Positions 57,272 through 64,000 of a stretch of DNA of 64,000 bases are shown one piece after another (the first letter of the stretch is position 1; each line of letters starts with the position of its first letter). The position numbers were made by a program, and so were the translations under genes. The stretch spans positions 25,557,322 to 25,621,321 of the forward strand of contig OY992835.1 in the NCBI GenBank assembly GCA_963921425.1, given 5' to 3'. The notes below the pieces were generated by a model that saw nothing but the letters and a program-made list of their open reading frames with translations, ran no database searches and was not told where the DNA came from. The stretch comes from Dryas octopetala (lineage: Eukaryota > Streptophyta > Magnoliopsida > Rosales > Rosaceae).

Positions 57272-59566
57272 CTAGCCAGAAGAATTGCCCATGGCTCTTT
57301 TGGAGGACACAAGCACTGGTTCATTACTTGCAACTTGCTTTGCAGCAATCTCTTCCAAACGTTTCCAAGTGAGTTCACGTTTCAAATTAATTTCCTTCTC
57401 TTGTGCTTCATCTTCCTGAAATTTTTGCAAGCATTCCTCAAAAAGCTCAGGGTCAATATCAGAGAAAATCTTGCGGACATTTAGTGTCAGGCTCTGTACT
57501 GCCTGGTTCCAGTGGTTTCTTGCATTTCTCTCCAACGAAGGGAATATGATTGGCAGTAAAACGCTCCGGTTTTGTTTGATTAGGTTCGCTATGTGATCAT
57601 TATTCCATAAGAATAGAGCTCTCTCTGCCACCTGCAAATTAAGGACCAATTGGATGTATGTGTGTGAGAGTGAGAGTGAGAGAGAGAGCAGAAACTGTAA
57701 ACCTATAGACTACAGTACGCAAACTCTTATTAACTCATTTTATTGAAATCATTCAATTTTTATACCGTTAAAATATCTATTCCTATTTCCACACATTTTA
57801 TATCACTTTTTCATTCCATGTACTATAAAAGCTGTACATTCAATAACTGACAAGCTATAACCAGAAATTTCCTTCCAAAGTAGGACCCAAAACTAACCAA
57901 AAGTGTTTCTCATTTGCTCTACGGGTTTCAGTAACTAAAATCCTGAGAAACTTAATAGACCCTGGTATGGTCTAAACCAGGTATAGCAAGCAAACAACTC
58001 AAGTCAGCATCTTAAGATCTAAGGTTTCAAATTTTGAAATGCCTAAGGTGCATCTTTATGAAGAAACGTAAAAAAAAGTTAGTCAAAAATCACTTTTCTC
58101 CATCGTATTATGTAATTGCTAGATGGCATTAAAGAATTTAATTGTTGGTAGAATTGGAGATGCTTGAGGAACAAGAACAACCATTGTAGAAAGCTCAGAA
58201 TTTGATCACCCACAGCAAGTTCATATACTCAAACCAGTGACATACTGCTACTACCCATCACTACCTCTCACAATATAAAGATTAACACAAGACTCTACAG
58301 AAGAGAGGAAACTAGCAGGTAGGAAGAGATGAAAGTGGTGAACCTACCCACCTGGAAATGTGAACTGCTCAAGCAACGGCCAATTTGGCGAAACAAAGGT
58401 ACCATACAGCGCTGGAATTCTGCAGGCTGAGTTGCTTCTAAAACTTCTTCCAGCTCACCTAAGAACATGACCTCCTTAGAACTATTTGTAATAGGCCAAT
58501 ATCTTAGTAAACCACGGATTATTGTATCAGCAAGTTTGCAGTCTTTCTCCACAAATTGGGTGATGCAGTAAGATAACTGCTGGTGGTACAAGGGTACGCA
58601 TTTTGGTTTGTGAAGTGGAATAAGCACTCGAACAAGAAAGAGTTTGTGCTCTTCTTTCAGCGGCAGAGCAAAACCATTGATTATACTTCCCAAAATCTCT
58701 AACAGCTCTGCAATCCCATTATGCTTTTCAGTTTCAAAAATAAAATGATAGAAGATGTTGTTGATTGCTTTCCTGATGAATGGGCGGTGCACCATAAATT
58801 TCCCATAGATGCGGTGCAGAACTGTTTTCAAGTAATCCCTCTCTCTGTGGTCCTCTGAATCAAAAAGACCCAACAACCTGCGAACAAAAGCGTGATCAAT
58901 GTACCTCTTAGCCAACTTTGCATCTGTCTCGGGTGATGCCACAAACCTCAGGAAGAATTCATACACTATTTGCAAGTGTGGCCATGCTGGGTCCATTGAG
59001 GGCTCCTCTTCTTCTAAATCAAAGGCCTCTAAAGCTTTGTTTTCATGGGGTGGAGAAGCAAGTGTTCTAAATAAATTTATGGACACCATCTTTACAATTT
59101 CTTGCAAGGCAGTTTCTGAGAATTTCCCATTAGCAGAGGCAATGTAATCCACAAGCTCTACCAATGTCTGTCGCTTGATGTCCTTTTCTTTGAGGTTCTT
59201 CGTTGGGTCAGTGAAGTCAAACACAACACAACACAAGTTCAACTTTTTTATGAATAAGTTCGGCTTCTCCGAATTTGGAACATCTTTGAAACTAGGCAAT
59301 GCCTCGTATGAAGAAGCGAATGAATTCCCATTAAGCTTTGAATTCACATCCTGGTTAAGCTTGTTTCCATGATTTACTCCAAAATTTGGAGTAGAATTAG
59401 GACCTGAAACAGATGTAGGGCCCGGGTTCCCATATCTGTTGCTTGCTAAAGAGCCGCTTCTTGAACTGGTGGAAGCATTTGAATTAGAATTAGAGTTTGC
59501 TCCTTCCCGATTTTCAGCTGACTTAGAGGGCTTCCTTGGGAGCCTATTAAGTATCTGTTTGATCAT
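57272..59566 (-). CDS. PP2A B' (B56) regulatory subunit
   Basis: Two coding exons: 58352-59566 and 57272-57631; 1575 nt, 524 residues. The start [16 protein letters not shown], the serine/asparagine-rich N-terminal tail, and the B56 HEAT-like core ([20 protein letters not shown], then [40 protein letters not shown] and [20 protein letters not shown]) are diagnostic of plant B' subunits. The second exon ([37 protein letters not shown]) completes the domain. It confers substrate choice on the PP2A trimer in cytosol and nucleus. The C terminus ends NSSG and lacks the peroxisomal SSL end of B'theta, so B'eta/gamma/zeta-type is more likely. A 5' leader intron probably links this to GA-rich sequence near 60380-60450. 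Confidence 0.94.
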
Positions 59567-62061
59567 AACTTAAATGGCAAAACAAAAGCTCTTCTTCGTG
59601 CACTTAAGAGCACACAATACTTATCAAACTCCTTTAAAGCAAATACAGCATCAGCAATGGAGAAAAGACACGATTCCAATGAAACGAGAATAACCCAGAA
59701 ACACTAAACCAAAATTCAGTGCAATGATGCAAGATCCAAGCTATAAGCTTGGTATATTTTTCCTTGATAAAGACAGCAACCTTCCCTCAATTAGAAAGAA
59801 ATGCTCCAAGCCAATTGGGGAAATCTGGAGCAGAGATATCAAACCCACGTCATATGAGAAGAAAGCTGCATATAAAGCCATTTCAAGCTGAAAATTAAAC
59901 AGGATACCATATTTCCAAAGTTTTAATCAACTAAACAATGCAAAATCATCCCCAGCTTGCTTAATTTCTGATTTTTTATCCATTAGCCGGAGCAAAAAAC
60001 GAAGTTTGCTTATGTAATAGTAAATTTGACCTTTTGCAAAACACAATCTAACATCTTGGGTTATATTGAGAAACCCAGATGTAGAAGACCATCAAATTTT
60101 GTATTCCAACATTACAACTTTGACTTCCGCTAAACCTTCCAAAAACGAAAAAGATACTGAATATTTGCCTCTCTTCACTAAGATTGACAAGCAATTCAGC
60201 TGGATCAAAAGGTAACAAGATCCGGGTATGATCTAAAAAAACCCATTTGGCATTCTCCAACAAGTTTAACATGCAAAATTTTCCAAACGAGAAGATGAAC
60301 AGTTATTACATAAAAGATACAGGACTGAGTCTCTGAGAGAGATAAGAGAGAAAATAAAGGATCAAATTTCGGAGAAAATAATGAATGTTCTTAGATACTT
60401 ACAGAGAGAAAGTTCAGCTGCTGTTTCTTTGAGAGACAGAGAGAGAAAGAGCGAAATAGAAATTCCAGGGAAAAGAAATAAAGAAAAAAAAAAAGGGTGG
60501 GTGGGTGTGGAAGAACAGCAATCTTTGGCGGCTGTAAGCTGTTGTTGTTTGATGATTTCGTTTTTGTTAGCTGAAATTGTAATTATTGTAATCGATGATA
60601 ATTTGATATTATCTTTTTCCACTCAAAGTATAATAATATTTTGTTTGATTGAAAAAAAGCATAATTATTGTAAATCTATATTTATTTATTTCTTTTGAAC
60701 TCTTGGTTTAAACTTTAACTTCCTCCCTGGCCAAAAAAAAAAAAAACTTTTAACTTCCTCAAGAATTTCAATTTCAACCTAAAAACTGTTCCTCATTTTG
60801 GATTTTGATTCACTCCATGACTCCAGATGACGAGCGTCCGAGAGATTCTATTTGACCAAACTAACCTTCCAATCTACGTTGGCAGCTGGACAAAGTCTTT
60901 GAAGGGGAAAGGAAAAGGTTGAAATGGTCTTTTCGAATATAATATAAAGTATAAAGTATAAACAACGAATACTTATATTGTAAATAAATACTCATATTAA
61001 CCATTAACGTTAGCACTTAGCATTTAGGAAGCAGAGTGAGAGATGTCACAGACTCACAGTAACCGAGGCCAGAGGTCCAAGCTTACTTTATCTTTAATGA
61101 GCTGGTATTGGGCTCAAAAGTAGAGCCCAAATCAATTAAAGGCTAGGAGACGGTGTCGTTTTGGGAATATAATACAACCTCGCTATCATAATTCATACGT
61201 TTTCGTTTTTTCCGTTTTGTCTCACCTGGGTTCACACTTCAGGAATTGACTTCCACCCAGTCAAACAGGCAACCAATTTCCTCCACAAGTAGAAATTGAA
61301 ATGACACATAAAAGGCTAAAGAGAAGACAGAAAAGACAAACTTTTGTGTAATCATCATTTGCTTCATCAAACAAGAAAATTTACTCACAGAGTCACAATT
61401 CCGGAATTTGAAGGGAAATATACTCTACTAAAAGAATAATTATAAAAGCAAAAAAAAAAAAAAAAAGTAATTCTACAGTTCAACAACAATTTCTCATTTC
61501 TATTGTTCAGCAACATACATTTATGTCAGATTAATCAGATACATATTAATCGGACCAACAATCAATCTTGGCAGTCAACTTAAACATGATACTCTCAAAG
61601 AAAGAAGTATCGCTGCACACCATCGGGCTAAGAATTGCACGTGGTAGATTCACCACATTCTTAACTTACACATCAGTCAGATGTGGTAGTTTTCTTCTTA
61701 AGTTAACATCAGAGGACAAAAACACTCCAGGAAATTTTCTTCAGCATAAATCTGGATGGAGCTGTGGATTTCTTAGGCTTATAAGATCCGGGAAGGAGTT
61801 TCAACATGATACAATCATCTTGGGTACCGAGCATTTGTCAAAGATGTACAACAGAACGGCTAGTTGGTTCATAGTTCCCTCCAATCGAACAAACTATGCT
61901 GAGTTGAAGAGCGAAAATGTACAGAACATCAAAGATATCATACAAGCATGCCATGCAACAATTATATGGGAAAGTGGAAAGTGTTCCGAGAAATGGAAAC
62001 AAAACCATCAAAGTGGCCAAATATCTCCTTAACCAAAAAGTCAGGTAGCTCAAAATTCCAT
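59567..62061. other. PP2A B' 5' region and augmin 3' region
   Basis: The left part carries the PP2A B' leader (a GA/CT-rich tract at 60425-60445) and promoter to about 61000. A poly-A of 18 lies at 61450-61467. The right part (about 61500-62061) is the likely augmin 3' UTR. An open frame at 61568-62032 on the + strand has no protein-like features. Confidence 0.5.
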
Positions 62062-62241
62062 TCAGTGCTCCATTAAGGCTGTTTCAGTTTCTGAAAGTGG
62101 TGCTGCAAAAGATCCGAATAATCTCTCAATGGGAAGAAAATATGAAAAATAAGACAATTACAGCTTAAACTAAGCTAGACAACAGTAGAGCTCTACCACA
62201 TAGCATTGATTTATTAATAACAACGGAAAATGATAAGTGAC

Positions 62242-62284
<43 letters not shown>

Positions 62285-64000
62285 GAAAAGGGAAGGCCAT
62301 AATGATGTGAATATATTTCGATCTCTCTTATCAATTTCTACTAAAAACAAATGGAGCCCAACTATGACACACAGGGTTAGTTTTCAACTAAATCATTATC
62401 CACATGTGATTTGAACTTAGTGGATGATGTTCCCACAGGAAACTAAACAAGTAATTGTGTGTGTGTGCGTGCATGTGTGTTTGTGTTTGTGATATAAACA
62501 AATCTCATAAGCTAGAAAACCTAGTGCCTGAACCAGCAGAAATGGACCCTATACTCAGAATTATGAAGGCATTCAATGTAGTCACTTACTGAAAACGACC
62601 TGTACATATAAAGCCTATAACTGGAATGTTAGAGGCCAAAGCAACATACCAAGTAAGTCCTCATAAGAATCTTCCAACAATGATGAATCAATTAGAAAAG
62701 GAGGTGAGAACTGCTCCTGAGCTTCCTCAAAGTCATAAAATGATCTTCGTGCATCAGAAACAGCAGAGTCTGAACCAGTAACCGAAAGAAACCCATTTAC
62801 TTGGTCATAATCATGAAGTGAATCTAATCTGTTCAACACATCAGATAATTCAGCGTGCTGGCTCTCCACATGACCATCAGGAGCACGATTTTCAAGCAAG
62901 GAAGCATCTGTCTGAGATGGAAACCTTTTACTCCTTAAGGAAACCCCTTTAGATTCTGGACCCAGATGAGAAACCCCAGATGATGAAAGAGGTAAAAAGA
63001 AATGCTCAGAGCTTTCATCAGAATGGCTGCCTCGTGATGTTTTGGAATTTAAGGAATGCCGTGACAGAGCAGCTTCTCTAACAGATCTCTTTAGATTCTG
63101 GACATAGTAATTATCACTATCTGCATAACACGAAACTGAAAATCAAAATCCTCTACAACAGATCTGTTTAAACATCAATTCAGAATCCACATATAAAATG
63201 AAATGCCTTAAGCAAGCCAACACACTTATACATGTAATGAGAATATGAAGAGCAAGGCACACACAGCAGACCTTGTGGTAGATTATCTATGTGATTATTT
63301 GATAGTGGCTGCTCCACAGATTTCCTTTCTGAAAAATTTTCTATTTGGTTTGTTTGAACAGCTGAAGCATGGCGCTTATGCATACTTGTTCCTTTCCCAG
63401 AAGAATTAGGAGTCAAGGAAAATAACTGTGGGAGCTTTAAAGCAGGAGGACTGGCTGACACCTTTTCGAGCTGAAAGTTAGACAACTTTGAAGCCACCTC
63501 AGCCACATCATCAGTGCTGCTTTCCTGAATTATTCCAAATAAAAAAAAAAGACAAGTAAATCACATCTATACTGCAATAATTCAAGGCTAGACAAAATTT
63601 AGTAGGTACAAGTTTTGCATGAAAAAGGTGAACATATTACTAATGTCCTTCCACTACTCTGTGCTTGAATAGGCGAGGTCGACCGACCAGGAAGTTTGGT
63701 CATTGGAGGCAGACTGGAGGAAATGCTATCTACTTTCTCTGTACACTCTGATATTGAATTTTGTATTGCTGGAGCAACTTCCTTCAGTTGGTTAATGAGA
63801 ACCTGTATGTCAGTGTGGATGTGTTCACACACAGAATGCCACATATGTCAGTGACGAATTTGTTCCACATGAAGTTGAAACTAGGAAGCTTGAAGCACTT
63901 TAGCCCTAACTAGTACTTTTACTAAAGCATAAGCATTACCTGAAAGCTAACCAAGTGTTGCTGATGTTCAGCCAGAGTTGCAGCTAAAGACTCAGCATGA
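62062..64000 (-). CDS. AUG6: AUGMIN subunit 6 (HAUS6-like), 3' part; runs off the right edge
   Basis: Five exons in view: 63940-64000 (continues beyond the window), 63641-63802, 63272-63524, 62650-63120, 62062-62102; splice phases agree and give about 328 C-terminal residues. Seen: [52 protein letters not shown], then [18 protein letters not shown] and the acidic end with [20 protein letters not shown]. These match plant AUG6, a subunit of the augmin complex that recruits gamma-tubulin to microtubule sides in spindle and phragmoplast. The last coding exon is only 41 nt. The intron before it contains a (GA)n run. The start and the N-terminal HAUS6 domain are outside the window. Confidence 0.78.
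62246..62281. repeat. (GA)n microsatellite in the last augmin intron
   Basis: About 18 GA units between the last two AUG6 exons; probably length-polymorphic. Confidence 0.9.

Noticed and set aside
61568-62032. Plus-strand frame of 154 codons opposite the augmin 3' end
   Set aside because: Lies in the inferred 3' UTR of AUG6 on the other strand and shows no domain.
1-64000. CRISPR arrays, rRNA, tRNA genes, LTR retrotransposons, viral insertions
   Set aside because: Looked for; none found. The direct repeats at 48828-55713 have no unique spacers, and no paired LTRs or reverse transcriptase motifs were seen.

Overview
The window is nuclear DNA from a dicot plant, read from the sequence as a gene-rich euchromatic segment. 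The reasons are spliced genes with plant-type AT-rich introns, plant-specific families (FAR1-related factors, R2R3-MYB, WVD2/TPX2, hydroxyproline-rich-protein serine galactosyltransferase, plant carboxylesterases) and CT-rich 5' leaders. The protein flavour suggests a rosid, perhaps Rosaceae, but I cannot fix the genus. No organellar, bacterial or viral genes were seen.

Layout: eleven genes are supported, ten complete and one cut by the right edge. From left to right: a FAR1-RELATED SEQUENCE factor (1156-3687, +); a WVD2-like/TPX2 microtubule protein (4451-7694, -); a peptidyl serine alpha-galactosyltransferase (9272-13803, -); a secretory-pathway protein with a C2H2 finger and a membrane anchor (15551-17904, +); a small DUF971 protein (18519-19598, -); an R2R3-MYB close to MYB40 (22793-23874, -); a GT92 glycosyltransferase (29592-31437, +); a RING E3 ligase candidate (32527-34357, +); the GPI inositol-deacylase PGAP1 in 18 exons (35862-43544, -); a class-I plant carboxylesterase (45271-48012, -); a PP2A B' (B56) regulatory subunit (57272-59566, -); and the 3' part of augmin subunit 6 (62062-64000, -), which makes the twelfth locus when the partial gene is counted. 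Each multi-exon model was rebuilt by hand; splice phases and total lengths close on whole codons.

Non-genic structure: two Mutator-type terminal-inverted-repeat elements with perfect 9-bp target-site duplications lie at 14834-15230 (a MITE) and 19919-21320. The second is a Pack-MULE carrying a broken ankyrin-repeat gene fragment. A probable SINE lies near 8272-8360. The most unusual feature is a ~6.9 kb satellite-like array at 48828-55713. Its repeat length is quantised (179, 157, 135 and 224 bp, steps of about 22 bp) because a 22-bp sub-repeat varies in number, and the whole array flips orientation near 53000, forming a giant imperfect foldback between the carboxylesterase and PP2A genes.

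The genes do not form a pathway; they are a conserved neighbourhood. From memory, Arabidopsis has CXE11, a PGAP1 homologue and a DUF23/RING gene side by side on chromosome 3, CXE16 and MYB40 close together on chromosome 5, and AUG6 near a DUF23 gene. That pattern fits an ancestral block preserved here and split after duplication in Arabidopsis. Cell-wall and secretory functions (serine galactosylation, GT92, PGAP1) and microtubule functions (WVD2-like, augmin) recur, but no joint role can be claimed.
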